Origin: Candidatus Poribacteria bacterium
GTDB lineage: Bacteria; Poribacteria; WGA-4E; WGA-3G
DNA length: 64,000 nucleotides
Direction: 5' to 3'
NCBI GenBank assembly: GCA_022827625.1
Contig: JAJEIE010000014.1
Location: 1 to 64,000, forward strand
Positions 25,928 to 36,191 of the stretch are shown one piece after another. The position numbers were made by a program, and so were the translations under genes. The notes beneath the pieces are model-generated. The model worked only from the letters and a program-made list of their open reading frames with translations. It was not told where the DNA came from and made no database searches. Every line of letters starts with the position of its first letter. Position 1 is the first letter of the stretch.

Positions 25928-27415
25928 CTACCAATCCTCAACCAGTTGCACGAGCAACCTGACACCATAACCCGACGCGCCTTCAGGAATATACGTAGAG
26001 CCTTTCATCCCCCAGGCAGTCCCGGCGATGTCGAGGTGAACCCACGGATAGCCTTCCGCGAACTTCTTCAAGAACGCAGCCCCCGCAATTGTGCCAGCAC
26101 CCCCATCACCGATGTTTTGGACATCCGCAACCTTACTTTTAACGCCTTCATCGTAATCGTCCCAAAGCGGTAATTCCCAGACGCGCTCGTGCGTCTTTGC
26201 GGCCGCCGACTTCACTTTCTCCATCAGTTCTGGGTCTGTACCCATTGCGCCAGCGGCGATATGTCCTAAACACGTAATCACAGCACCCGTAAGCGTGGCT
26301 AAGTCGATAACCCCTTTCGGATTATACTGCGCCGACCAACCGAGGGCATCTGCTAACACGAGTCGACCTTCTGCGTCTGTGTTGAGAATCTCAATCGTTT
26401 TCCCGCCATAGGAGGTAACAACGTCGCCGGGTTTAATAGCGGTTCCGCTCGGCATATTCTCAGTCGCAGCGACGACACCCATCACACGCACATTCGGTTT
26501 GAGCTGACCGATGGCTTGCATCGCACCAATCACAGCAGCGGCACCCGACATATCGTGCTTCATCTCGTGCATACCGCTGCCACCTTTGAGCGAAATACCG
26601 CCTGTATCAAAGGTGATTCCTTTTCCGACAAGCACGACGGTATCCTGTCCTTCACCGTCTGGGACGTATTCAAGAATAATAAAGCGGGGTTCTTCAGCAC
26701 TCCCCTGTGCAACGGCGAGAAGGGTTCGGAACCCTTTCTCTTCGAGTGTCGCTTTGTCAAAAATTTCACAACGCAATCCTGAACTTTCTGCCACCGTTAT
26801 TGCCTTTTCAGCGAGTTGTGTTGGTGTGAGATGATTACTCGGCTGATTACTCAAATCCCGGGCGAGAAGCGTACCGTTGGCTATTATTTCTCCACGTTGG
26901 ACAGCCGCTTCCACGGTTTCCCTGCTCTGTTCGTTTTCGGCTAAAAAGGTCATGGACTCAATCTGTTTCTTCTCTTCTCCATCACCACTTTCGGTTTTAT
27001 GCTCGTTGAATTGATAGAGCGAAAGGAGACACGACTCCGTAGCCCCTTGGATTATTTCGGGTGTGGCTTCTATCGGGATGGGAATGCTAACCGTCCTTAA
27101 ACCCATATCCCGAATCGTCCGTGCAGCGTGTCCCGCTGCCTGACGTACCCGCTCAGGCGTAAGATCGTGATATTCACCCAAACCCACCAGTAGTATACGC
27201 GGCGTACTGATAACCCCGTTTGTATACAGCCAACTCGTCGTTTTATGCTTACCTGTGAAGTCTCCGAGGTTCATAAGTTCACGAATCCGGCCACCGAGTG
27301 CCTGTTCTATATTTTGAAGCGGGGCACTATAAAAATCCGGGTTTTCCAGCACACCGATGGCAATAACATCGCTCTGCTCTTGACTAAACCCACCGGTTTT
27401 GACAGTAATGTTCAT
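25928..27415 (-). CDS. pepA: Leucyl aminopeptidase (M17)
   Basis: A 495-residue cytosolic aminopeptidase. The C-terminal catalytic domain has VGKGITFDTGG, KHDMSGAAAV and the signature NTDAEGRL, which together bind two metal ions. The N-terminal domain (1 to about 170) is the macro-like domain of PepA. It releases N-terminal residues, preferably Leu. AAGGAAA precedes the ATG. It is convergent with leuA. Confidence 0.94.
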   Translation of the reverse strand: MNITVKTGGFSQEQSDVIAIGVLENPDFYSAPLQNIEQALGGRIRELMNLGDFTGKHKTTSWLYTNGVISTPRILLVGLGEYHDLTPERVRQAAGHAARTIRDMGLRTVSIPIPIEATPEIIQGATESCLLSLYQFNEHKTESGDGEEKKQIESMTFLAENEQSRETVEAAVQRGEIIANGTLLARDLSNQPSNHLTPTQLAEKAITVAESSGLRCEIFDKATLEEKGFRTLLAVAQGSAEEPRFIILEYVPDGEGQDTVVLVGKGITFDTGGISLKGGSGMHEMKHDMSGAAAVIGAMQAIGQLKPNVRVMGVVAATENMPSGTAIKPGDVVTSYGGKTIEILNTDAEGRLVLADALGWSAQYNPKGVIDLATLTGAVITCLGHIAAGAMGTDPELMEKVKSAAAKTHERVWELPLWDDYDEGVKSKVADVQNIGDGGAGTIAGAAFLKKFAEGYPWVHLDIAGTAWGMKGSTYIPEGASGYGVRLLVQLVEDW

Positions 27416-27481
27416 AAATTTTCCTTTCTATTTGATTGTCTTAACCAGAATTTACAAGATTAAAAGATTTATGGTGAGGTG

Positions 27482-28051
27482 CTATTCAAAAAGCGCGGCT
27501 ACCTCGTAAGAGAATCCTTTGACGACTTCTCCTCCGCTAAGCGTGTCATTCCGCGTGAGCACTGTGATATCTGTTTCTGAACGGTAAACAGTCACTGTTT
27601 TAGAGGGAGGCTTAATCACCCATACTAACTGTGTGCCTGCCTCAAGGTAGGCAAAAGCCTTCTCTTCAACTTGGTACAACTTGTCTGTAGGAGAAACGAC
27701 TTCCACGGCAAGGTCTGGCGGGACTGGAGATGTTTCGCGCTGATCGTCAGGAAGCCGGTCAGTTGAAATAAAGGCGATATCAGGGACCAGCATCCGTTCG
27801 CCAACACGGAAGCCTGTATCTGATATCAGGACACGCCCAAGTTGGTTTTCACGGACGTACAAGTGTAATGGCGAACTTAAGTTCACACTAATGTACCCAT
27901 GTTCCAATGAGGTCGGAGGCATCGGCACTAATTCTCCTTCCATATATTCATATCCTTCTAAATCGCTTTCGAGGAATTCCGCTAACGTCATCTTGAGGGT
28001 CTCATGAGAAAGACGCTCAGGCGAAAATTGACGAACTTCTTGCGTGTCCAT
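27482..28051 (-). CDS. Uma2 family (DUF820) putative nuclease
   Basis: A 189-residue Uma2 protein with a PD-(D/E)XK-like core: Glu40 (EYMEGEL), Asp91 (LVPDIAF) and Glu117 (LAVEVVSP), then the YLEAGTQLVWVI stretch. Uma2 proteins are abundant in cyanobacteria and some other uncultured lineages; their biological role is unsettled. AGGAGAGCC precedes the ATG. It lies 66 bases before pepA in the same direction and may be cotranscribed. Confidence 0.9.
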   Translation of the reverse strand: MDTQEVRQFSPERLSHETLKMTLAEFLESDLEGYEYMEGELVPMPPTSLEHGYISVNLSSPLHLYVRENQLGRVLISDTGFRVGERMLVPDIAFISTDRLPDDQRETSPVPPDLAVEVVSPTDKLYQVEEKAFAYLEAGTQLVWVIKPPSKTVTVYRSETDITVLTRNDTLSGGEVVKGFSYEVAALFE

Positions 28052-28131
28052 TTTGGCTCTCCTATTGCCTCTATTGTCAGAACTGCACCACTTATGGTAG
28101 ATTTTAGAATGCCCTAAGTAATTCTACACTC

Positions 28132-28437
28132 CTAAGTCCTTCGCATTCCTGTCAAAACGACCAGAGGTTCCGCGCTCGTGACAGTAATTGAATGGTAGGT
28201 ATTCGCAGGAACATCCATCCGGTCCCCGGCTTCAACCATCCCGTGTGCATCCGCAACTTTCACATCTGCCGTGCCAGACAAGACACAAACGACCTCATCT
28301 TGCGCGTGGATATAGTCGAGGTAAGCACCACCGGGGTGACCACTCCACTCATAAGCATTAAAACCTTCAGATTGTAACTGTTGTTTTAAAGCGTCCACAT
28401 CCGTATGCTGTTCCGACCAACGCGATTTCCAACCCAT
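28132..28437 (-). CDS. Small cupin-domain protein
   Basis: A 101-residue cupin with DYIHAQDEVVCVLSGTADV as motif 1 and AGDRMDVPANTYHSI as motif 2. The usual HxH of motif 1 is reduced (only one His, IHAQDE), so the metal site may be altered. It lies 80 bases upstream of the Uma2 gene. Function unknown; the fold is clear. Confidence 0.85.
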   Translation of the reverse strand: MGWKSRWSEQHTDVDALKQQLQSEGFNAYEWSGHPGGAYLDYIHAQDEVVCVLSGTADVKVADAHGMVEAGDRMDVPANTYHSITVTSAEPLVVLTGMRRT

Positions 28438-28489
28438 AAGTCTCTCCTTAATTCCATTTACCTATACGCCTATCTCTTAACAGAATTGC

Positions 28490-28515
28490 GTTTGTAGTAG
28501 GGCGATTCATCGCCC
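28490..28515. repeat. Interspersed hairpin repeat, second copy
   Basis: GTTTGTAGTAGG (28490-28501) leads into the hairpin GGGCG-ATTCAT-CGCCC. The copy at 129-161 keeps the word and the ATTCAT loop but has a different, still complementary stem. A further short run of TAACTAACAACC words lies at 28556-28592. Confidence 0.65.
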
Positions 28516-28592
28516 GTCCTGACGAAGTGTTTTTCTATTCATGGCACGAATCACTTTTAACTAACAACCGATAACTAATAGCCAACAACCAA

Positions 28593-31307
28593 CTAAAGCG
28601 GCTCTAACCTGACTGGGCACACCTTCAGTTCCGCCGTATGCGTAACCGGGTCGTAGCCAGAACCCGTCAACAGGTTGACCGGCACATCCGCGAAACTGAA
28701 ACTGGCGAAAACCGTGCCACGCGGCGAACGATCCGTCGCTTTGACTTTGATGTTGATGCTACCCCGCGCACTACTCATTTTACACCATTCCCCGTCTGCT
28801 AATTGCCACCTCTCAAGGTCAACAGGATTGACTTCTAAGGATTCTTCCGGTAAAAGGTAATCAATTCCTTCCGCTCTACCTGTTTGCGTTCGCGTGTGAT
28901 AGGATTGCAAGCGTCTACCGGTTGTAAGCCATACCGGGAACGCTTCACTAATCGTCTCAGCAGGATCGCGGTAATGGACATTCGAGAAGATACCGCGTCC
29001 ATTGACAAACGTCTCCTCGTGAAGTCTCGGTGTCCCTGGATGTTCTTTATACGGGACGGGCCATTGATACGCGCCGCTCTCAATGCGGTCCCAGTCCAAT
29101 CCAGCATAAATAGGCGAGACCCGACAGAGTTCGTTGAAAATCGGTTTTGGTGTATTAAAGTCAAAACCTGTAAACCCAAGGCGTTGCGCAATCTGACAGA
29201 TAATCCACCAGTCGGGTTTAGCATCACCTGGGGGTGGCACTGCAGCCCGCAGCCGTTGGACGCGACGTTCTGTATTCGTGCATACGCCATCTGTTTCACC
29301 CCACGCTGTCGCGGGCAAGACAACATCCGCAAGCTCGGCAGTCTCAGTCAGAAAAATGTCAATAACAACCAGATGCGCCAATGAACGGAGTGCGTGCTCG
29401 CAATGCTCGCGATCCGGGTCAGAGATTAACGTATTTTCACCATCAATCAGCATCGCATGGATACTATCACCACAAAGTTCTAACGCCGTCACTTTCGTGA
29501 TACCCTTCTCCAAGTCAATTTCTCTACCGTATTCCGCTTTAAACTTCGCCTGATGCTCTGGATCCGTGACGGCTTGGAAACCCGGGTAGTTGTTTGGCAA
29601 TGCGCCACTATCGCCTGCCCCTTGGATGTTGTTTTGCCCGCGCATCGGGTTGATTCCCGTTCCTTCTCGCCCGAGATTACCTGTCATTAAAGCCAGATTG
29701 CACAGACTTTGGACATTCTCAACACCACAGATGTGTTCTGTGATTCCTAATGTGTAGTAGATAGCACCTTTGTTTCCGCTACCATACCACATCGCAGCCG
29801 TTTCAATGTCCTTCGCTGGCACACCCGTAATCGTTTCCGCCCATTCGGGTGTCCATTGGCTGATATGCTCAAAGAACGCGTCAAATCCGGTCGTGCGGTC
29901 TTTAATAAAGTCTTCGTCAATCAAGCCTTCACGAGCGATAACGTGCGCCATGCCGAGAAGCAGTGCTGTATCTGAACCGACGCGGAGTGGGAGATAAAGG
30001 TGTGACAGCTCCGCCAATCCGATGCGTCTCGGATCGGCAACGATGAGTTTTGCACCACGGGCGACAGCCTTTTTCAACCCCGTCGCAGCGACTGGATGGC
30101 ATTCCGTCATATTCGTACCGATACAGAAGATGACATCCGGTTTCTCCATATCAACGAGTGGGTTAGACATCGCCCCACGTCCGATTGTCGCTGCCAGACC
30201 GGCAACGGTCGGGGCGTGTCAGGCACGGCTACAGTTGTCAATATAGTTTGTCCCGAACCCCGCACGGATAAACTTCTGCATGAGATATGCCGCTTCGCTC
30301 GGTGCGCGCCCAGAAGCAACACCGTAAACGCTATGCCTACCGTGTGTCGCATTGACCTTTCGGAAACCTTCAGCGGCTTTATCAAGCGCATCCTCCCATG
30401 TCGTTTCGTGGAGTTCACCGTCATCACCGCGAACAAGCGGCGTTTTCAACCGATCAGGATGCTGAACAAAGTCGTAGGCGAACTGTCCCTTGACACAGAG
30501 CGCGCCTTGATTCGCAGGTCCGTCCATCGCTGGATGGATACCGACAATCTTTTCATTTTTCGTCAGCATATCAACAGAACACCCGACCCCGCAATACGGA
30601 CAGATTGTGCGTGTTTTTTCAATATTGAGTTCGGTAGGAGGGATTTGTAATCCCGACTCAGCATGACGCAGTGCCTTCTTATCGCCGAGTGCGCCGGTCG
30701 GACAGGTCTGGATGCACTGTCCACAAAACGTACACGCCGAGTCCTTGAGGAGTCCGTCAAATTCGGTCGTAATCTGTGTATGGAAACCGCGATTCATGAC
30801 GTTAATGGCGTGGTCACCCTCTTGCTCTGCACAGACGCGGACACACCGATAACACGAGATACAGAGTTCATAATCTCTGAGGATAAACGGATTGTCATCA
30901 TCGACTTTGTTTGTGCCGGATATTGCCCCCGTTATGCTTCCGTCGTTAATCTCATATTTGTCGCGGAGGTCTGCGAGTTCGCCAGCGGCATAACCTCGCA
31001 ATGGGGAAACATCAACTTCGCGATTCTCGCCAACAACCATCTCAAGTAGCGTCTTCCGATACGCCTCTATTGTATCGGTTGAGGTGCGGACAACCATCCC
31101 CGGTGTGGCTTGTGTTGTGCAAGCCGCCACAGGATTCCGTGCCCCTTCTAACTCGACAATACAGAGACGACACCCGCCGAAAGGCTCAAGCCTTGGATCG
31201 TAGCAGAGCGTTGGAATCTCTTTTTGATAACGTTGTGCGATTTCAAGGATCGTTTCACCGACAGAAAACGTTACGTCAACGTCATCAATTTTCATTTTAT
31301 TTTTCAT
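28593..31307 (-). CDS. fdhA: Formate dehydrogenase alpha subunit, selenoprotein
   Basis: One 904-residue gene that looks split by an in-frame UGA (30219-30221). The frame continues across it as DNCSRA-U-HAPTVAGL, the exact place of selenocysteine in formate dehydrogenases (Sec363 here). Domains in order: a 2Fe-2S ferredoxin domain (CYDPRLEPFGGCRLC), 4Fe-4S clusters (CISCYRCVRVC and CTFCGQCIQTC), the CPYCGVGC cluster site, then the molybdopterin domains. It oxidises formate to CO2 and may pair with NADH or another acceptor subunit not seen here. A TTG at 31322 or ATG at 31295 are alternative starts. It follows a BMP lipoprotein gene by 20 bases. Confidence 0.92.
30190..30206 (-). promoter_or_regulatory. 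SECIS hairpin of fdhA
   Basis: Twelve bases after the UGA, GUUGCC-GGUCU-GGCAGC forms a 6-bp stem with loop GGUCU, the same loop core as the Escherichia coli fdhF element that recruits SelB. Confidence 0.85.
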
Positions 31308-31327
31308 CAGGCTAAACCCCAATCATC

Positions 31328-32395
31328 CTATTCTCCAAAATCAAGCTGCGGCACCGTTAGCGTGCCTGCCAAGATTTGCTGCCTTGCTGCCGCAACCTCT
31401 CGCTGCACGACTTCCGGCACTTTATCTTTCAATGCCGGATTATAGGTAAGCGCGATCGCCCCATCAGTTAGCATTGTGAAAATATAGAGTTTTGGCTCAA
31501 ATGTTCCCGAACGGACAGCACTCGCAAGCTGCTGATAGGCTTTCGGTGTAATCACGGCATTCGCGAGGACCGCTCGAGGCGAAACTGCGCTCTGATCTCT
31601 ATTTGCACCGAAGGAGTAGACGGTTTTGCCTGCGTCCTGTGCTATTTCTACGGCTTCAAACACGCCAAGTCCGGCTTCATTGGCGTTATGGAAAATAAAA
31701 TCGACCCCTTTTTGTATCTGTGCAAGGCTGAGTTCCATCGCCTTATCAATACTCTCCCAGTCACCAACATAGTCACGTTGCAGGACAGCATCAGGATTGA
31801 CGCTTTTCACACCGCCTTCAAATGCCATAAACACACTATTACCGGATGGAAGTTCCTGTCCACCGACCATACCAATCATATCTGTTTGCGTCATCAGACC
31901 TGCAATCATACCTAAGAGATAAGTAGCCTGTTCAAGGCGAAAGACGATCGGTGAGACGTTCTCACGAATCGCCCCACCCGCCCCCGCGGACGTAATAAAG
32001 ACGATTTCGGGGTAGTCTTCTGCAACTGCTATCGCTGCGTCCTGATACTCGTACCCATGTCCAAAAATGAGGTGATAGCCAGCCATCGCGTAGGCGCGAA
32101 AATCGGATTCCCAATCCGCAGGAATCAAACTCTCAACATAGTCTACTTCTGCACCGAGTTCCGCTTCAATCGCTTTTAAGCCGTCGTAAGCCAAGGCATT
32201 CCAGCCCTGATCGCTAATAGCACCAGGGAGCAGCATACCCACCTTAAACATTTCAGGTTCAGGCGTATAGATATCCTTGCTTACCTCTCGCATGTTCTGA
32301 CAACCCAGCATAGATCCGATTGCCAAGAGACCGAAAATTAAGACAGCGTTTGCAATTCTACCCATCAATTTCCAATAAATCTGTTGTTTCATCAA
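31328..32395 (-). CDS. BMP family nucleoside-binding lipoprotein, copy 2
   Basis: A 355-residue BMP (basic membrane protein) substrate-binding lipoprotein of nucleoside ABC transporters. The lipobox ends at Cys32 (GSMLGC). VGMLLPGAISDQGWNALAYDGLKAIE, FGHGYEYQDAA and the YLLGMIAGLMTQT block are diagnostic. It is a tandem duplicate of the gene upstream (32458-33525). The ATPase and permeases lie in the divergent operon (34605-38521), so the two probably act together in purine nucleoside uptake. Confidence 0.9.
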   Translation of the reverse strand: MMKQQIYWKLMGRIANAVLIFGLLAIGSMLGCQNMREVSKDIYTPEPEMFKVGMLLPGAISDQGWNALAYDGLKAIEAELGAEVDYVESLIPADWESDFRAYAMAGYHLIFGHGYEYQDAAIAVAEDYPEIVFITSAGAGGAIRENVSPIVFRLEQATYLLGMIAGLMTQTDMIGMVGGQELPSGNSVFMAFEGGVKSVNPDAVLQRDYVGDWESIDKAMELSLAQIQKGVDFIFHNANEAGLGVFEAVEIAQDAGKTVYSFGANRDQSAVSPRAVLANAVITPKAYQQLASAVRSGTFEPKLYIFTMLTDGAIALTYNPALKDKVPEVVQREVAAARQQILAGTLTVPQLDFGE

Positions 32396-32457
32396 TATTC
32401 GGTTCCTTTAGGTTAGGGAGGAAGCCTATCTCTTTTGTTTAGAATAGAATGCCAACC

Positions 32458-33525
32458 TTAGTCCCCTTCCTTTTCACTGAAGTCGATCTGTGGCACCTTC
32501 AACTCACCTGCAAGAATTTTCGCTTTTGCAGCTTCAACGGCTTTTTGCACATCTGCCGGGATTTTATCCTTCAGTGCTGGATTGTAAGTAAGTGTGATCG
32601 CCTCGTCTGTTACCATGTTAAAAGTATAAATCTGCGGTTTAAAACTGCCATTTTTAACAACCTCAGCAATTTGTACAAACGCGTTCGGTGTAATCACAGC
32701 ATTGGCAATCACAGTCGTCGGGGATATATCACTTTTGTCGCGATTCGCCCCAAAGGTGTATACCATTCTGTTCTCCTTTTGGGCAGTTTCAGATTTATTA
32801 AAAATCTCAGCCGCCTCATAAGCACCGAGACCCGCTGCGTCTGCGTTTGGGAAGATGAAATCAACCCCTTCATTAATCTGTGCGAGCGCGAGTTCCTTCC
32901 CTTTGCCGATGTCCTCCCAATTGCCGACGTATACCCAAGAAACCTCTACATCAGGGTTCACACTTTTCGCGCCCCCTTCAAACGCCATAAACGTGCTATT
33001 CACAGACGGGATGTTTTGTCCACCCATAACACCGAGTTTATTCGTCTGGGTCATCATGCCTGCGATCATTCCTAAGAGATAAGCGGGCTGCTCAACACGG
33101 AAGTTGGCTGCTGAGATGTTATCGGTGACCGTACCCCCCGAAGATGTAATGAAAATTGTCTCTGGAAAATCCGGGGCAACCGCCTTCGCCGGGTCCTGAA
33201 ACTCATATCCGTGTCCAAACACCATGTGGTAACCATCGAGGGCGTAAGAACGGAACTGTTCTTCCTGGTCGGTAGGCGTTCGGGTCTCAGCATGACTGAT
33301 TTCCGCACCGAGTTGTTTTTCAATCGCTTTCAGTCCTTCATACGCCAAAGCGTTCCAACCCGCATCACTGATTGACCCCGGAAGCAGCAACGCGACTTTA
33401 AATTTCTCATGATCTTTTGCATCAAGACTCACATTCCCGATAAGCATGAACCCAATCGCCCAAAGGCATAGGCATAAAACGTAGATTGCTACATTATTCC
33501 GTAACTTATAAAATATTTGTATCAC
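32458..33525 (-). CDS. BMP family nucleoside-binding protein, copy 1
   Basis: A 355-residue BMP paralogue of the next gene, similar along its whole length (KVALLLPGSISDAGWNALAYEGLKAIE). Its N-terminus is hydrophobic (residues about 12-34) but has no clear lipobox near the cleavage region (LIGNVSLDA), so it may be soluble or membrane-anchored, unlike its lipoprotein twin. Strong promoter at 33564-33592. The two copies may differ in substrate preference. Confidence 0.9.
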   Translation of the reverse strand: MIQIFYKLRNNVAIYVLCLCLWAIGFMLIGNVSLDAKDHEKFKVALLLPGSISDAGWNALAYEGLKAIEKQLGAEISHAETRTPTDQEEQFRSYALDGYHMVFGHGYEFQDPAKAVAPDFPETIFITSSGGTVTDNISAANFRVEQPAYLLGMIAGMMTQTNKLGVMGGQNIPSVNSTFMAFEGGAKSVNPDVEVSWVYVGNWEDIGKGKELALAQINEGVDFIFPNADAAGLGAYEAAEIFNKSETAQKENRMVYTFGANRDKSDISPTTVIANAVITPNAFVQIAEVVKNGSFKPQIYTFNMVTDEAITLTYNPALKDKIPADVQKAVEAAKAKILAGELKVPQIDFSEKEGD

Positions 33526-33563
33526 GTCAAAATTTCCTCTTCTTTACAAAAAAGTTTGATACA

Positions 33564-33592
33564 AGTATAGCACGTTTATGCGAAAATGTAAA
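33564..33592 (-). promoter_or_regulatory. Promoter of the BMP genes, extended -10
   Basis: On the minus strand TTTACA (33592-33587), 17-base spacer ending TGC, TATACT (33569-33564), about 40 bases before the first BMP gene. Confidence 0.7.
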
Positions 33593-33752
33593 GTTCTAAC
33601 CTTTTGAAAAAAATAAAGGTTGCTTTATCTGGGTCAATAGGTTACACTTTTAATTCGTTATCAGCTACCAGTTTTCAGTTAAGAGATGTTTAAGGCAGAG
33701 AAGTTGTGAACCACTCTCATTTAATTACGAATTTCACGATATATAAGAAAAT

Positions 33753-34604
33753 ATGAAAAGCACTTTTGAAGTTAAAATAAATGCCAAAACGCACTTGGTC
33801 GTTCAAAGCGATACAGGACGCTGCTTAGGCGGCGTTGGCGCGAATTTTTATCGTCCTTTCGTCTTTCCATTTTACACACCCGCAGGACATACCGTCGTCC
33901 AAGAGTTCGCCTTCGATCATCCCTTCCACAACGGCATTTTCGTCGGACAGGGACCGGTGCAGGTCGGCGAAAGAGAAGCCGGTTTCTGGGCATCACCGCC
34001 CCGTCGTTCCTTTACGGACAAAGTCTTTGAGAAATTGGGACGGATGGACACACAGAAAACAATTGACATTCCGCAAGCCGAGGGTGTTCAGTTCGTCCAA
34101 AGCGTTGTCTGGCGGGACGAGAACGAAGTGCCGATGATTGACGAGATTCGGACTGTCAACCTTTACGTCCTCCCTGATGCGACTGTTTGCGATATGACCA
34201 GCGAAAAGATTGCCGCTTACGGTGCGGTTACGTATCCACAGACGAAATTCGGGAGTATCGGTATCCGTGTTGAACCAAGACTCTTGCCTGTCATGGGCGG
34301 TGTCGTACTGGCGGACAGCGGACGTAGAGGGGGTGTTGATGTCGTTCATGAAAGCGAATCAGATTTCGTCGTCTACCAGAATATGCTAACCGGACACGGG
34401 CAGTTCGGGGTCTTGATGAGCATACTCGATGAAGGGGTTCGCGGGCCCTGGTTCATTCGGGATTACGGGATGGCACTCTATAACCCAACGTGGACGGGTG
34501 CGATATCTACGCCAGCAGGTGAAAGTTGGAAAATCTCGCTTCGGATCATCGCTTACGATGGAAATCTGACAAGGACAAGAGCAGAAAATTGGTGTCAATT
34601 GTAG
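33753..34604 (+). CDS. PmoA/DUF6807 family protein
   Basis: A 283-residue DUF6807 (annotated as PmoA) protein. DHPFHNGIFVGQG near residue 52, REAGFWAS and RGPWFIRDYG near the end are the family blocks. The fold is a large beta-sandwich resembling sugar-mutarotase-like proteins; the name PmoA is historical and a methane role is unlikely. The next gene starts immediately at its stop codon, so it is translationally linked to the nucleoside transporter and may process the imported sugar or nucleoside. Confidence 0.8.
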   Translation: MKSTFEVKINAKTHLVVQSDTGRCLGGVGANFYRPFVFPFYTPAGHTVVQEFAFDHPFHNGIFVGQGPVQVGEREAGFWASPPRRSFTDKVFEKLGRMDTQKTIDIPQAEGVQFVQSVVWRDENEVPMIDEIRTVNLYVLPDATVCDMTSEKIAAYGAVTYPQTKFGSIGIRVEPRLLPVMGGVVLADSGRRGGVDVVHESESDFVVYQNMLTGHGQFGVLMSILDEGVRGPWFIRDYGMALYNPTWTGAISTPAGESWKISLRIIAYDGNLTRTRAENWCQL

Positions 34605-36191
34605 ATGAGAGAAAAAAACATACTTGAGCTTCGGAATGTGACAAAAACCTTTGGTGATTTTGTTGCAGTTGATAGTGTAGACTTTGAACTCCAAGCCGGT
34701 GAGATCCACGCCATCTTAGGTGAAAACGGTGCCGGTAAGTCCACCTTGATGAACCTTATCTATGGGCTTTACCAACCCTCGGCAGGACGGATCTATGTTA
34801 CAGACCGTGAGAACTGGCGGTATAGGTTAAATGCAAAGTCACCACGCGATGCGATTGCCAGTGGTGTCGGTATGGTGCATCAACACTTCATGCTGATTGA
34901 AAACCTGACGGTTGCTGAGAATATCGCCTTGAGTCTGGGGCAATTGGATCAGAATACAGCGCGGAAAAAATCCTCGGACGGCTCTGACGAAAACGGGTTA
35001 GGAAAGTTTCGCTTCAAGAAGGAAGAGGCTGTACGTATGACTGAATCACTCTCTGAGCGGTTCGGTCTGGCTGTCGATCCCAGTGCACTGGTCCGCAGTC
35101 TATCCGTCGGCTTAAAACAACGCGTAGAGATCCTAAAAGCACTCGCTGTTGATGCCCGAATTCTGATTCTTGATGAACCCACAGCCGTCCTCAGTCCACA
35201 AGAAGTGGAAGGCTTCTTCACCGTCCTCCGCAAGCTCCAAGCCGATGGGCGCGCCATCATCTTCATTAGCCACAAAATGAAAGAGGTTTTAGAGATTAGC
35301 GATAGGATAACCGTCTTAAGACGCGGCAAAAAGGTCTACCTCGGTCCGACCGGAGAACTCACTGCAAGGGAACTCGCAAGGGAGATGATTGGCGCGGATG
35401 TCGAAGATGTTCGACGTTCAACCACTTCAGAACCCGAAAACGAGCTCCCAGAAACCGTACTCCAACTCACAAATCTGAGCGTCCGCGGGGATCGGAACGA
35501 AGTCGCAGTCTCTGAGGTCTCCATGGAGATCCGTCGCGGTGAAATCGTCGGCATCGCTGGCGTTGACGGCAACGGGCAGCGCGAACTCGCTGAGGCAATT
35601 ATGGGGTTGCGACACGGCGTGTCTGGAAAAATAAATATCTTGAACGCTACGCCAAAAGGAATAAAGGCGGTCCGACACCGCGGGGTTGGCTATATCCCTG
35701 AAGATAGACAGACAACAGGAGTCATCGCAGCGTTTTCAGTCACGGAGAACCTTCTCCTGAATGTCACACACTTAGAAAACCTCGCGCGCTGGAACATCCT
35801 CAACCAAAAGCGGAAACAGGAAACCGCAGCGCAGCTCATCGCCGATTACGACATCCGCCCACCCGTCGCTGATATTTCTGCGGCATCACTCTCCGGGGGC
35901 AACCAACAGAAAATCGTCCTTGCCCGAGAAATCTCGCTGCAACCCGACCTCCTTATCGCTGTGAACCCGACACGCGGTTTAGATGTCAACGCCGCCCGTT
36001 ACGTTCATGAGAATTTATTAGCGCAACGCCAGGAAAAAAAATCCGTTTTATTAATTTCAACAGAGTTAGACGAAGTTTTATTGTTGAGCGACCGACTCTA
36101 TGTCATGTCGAGAGGCAAACTGATCGAAGCCACGGCACAACGCAACGACATTGAGGCGTTGGGACTCCTCATGACGGGGGAATGGTTATAA
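34605..36191 (+). CDS. Nucleoside-type ABC transporter ATPase (two domains)
   Basis: A 528-residue ABC ATPase with two nucleotide-binding halves, like YufO/NupO and RbsA. The first half has GENGAGKST (Walker A), LSVGLKQ and ILDEPTAVLSP (Walker B); the second has a degenerate GVDGNGQRE, LSGGNQQK and NPTRGLDV. It drives the two permeases encoded next. It begins at the base after the DUF6807 stop. Its last codons TTA-TAA are part of the repeated word TTATAAGT in the following junction element. Confidence 0.93.
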   Translation: MREKNILELRNVTKTFGDFVAVDSVDFELQAGEIHAILGENGAGKSTLMNLIYGLYQPSAGRIYVTDRENWRYRLNAKSPRDAIASGVGMVHQHFMLIENLTVAENIALSLGQLDQNTARKKSSDGSDENGLGKFRFKKEEAVRMTESLSERFGLAVDPSALVRSLSVGLKQRVEILKALAVDARILILDEPTAVLSPQEVEGFFTVLRKLQADGRAIIFISHKMKEVLEISDRITVLRRGKKVYLGPTGELTARELAREMIGADVEDVRRSTTSEPENELPETVLQLTNLSVRGDRNEVAVSEVSMEIRRGEIVGIAGVDGNGQRELAEAIMGLRHGVSGKINILNATPKGIKAVRHRGVGYIPEDRQTTGVIAAFSVTENLLLNVTHLENLARWNILNQKRKQETAAQLIADYDIRPPVADISAASLSGGNQQKIVLAREISLQPDLLIAVNPTRGLDVNAARYVHENLLAQRQEKKSVLLISTELDEVLLLSDRLYVMSRGKLIEATAQRNDIEALGLLMTGEWL

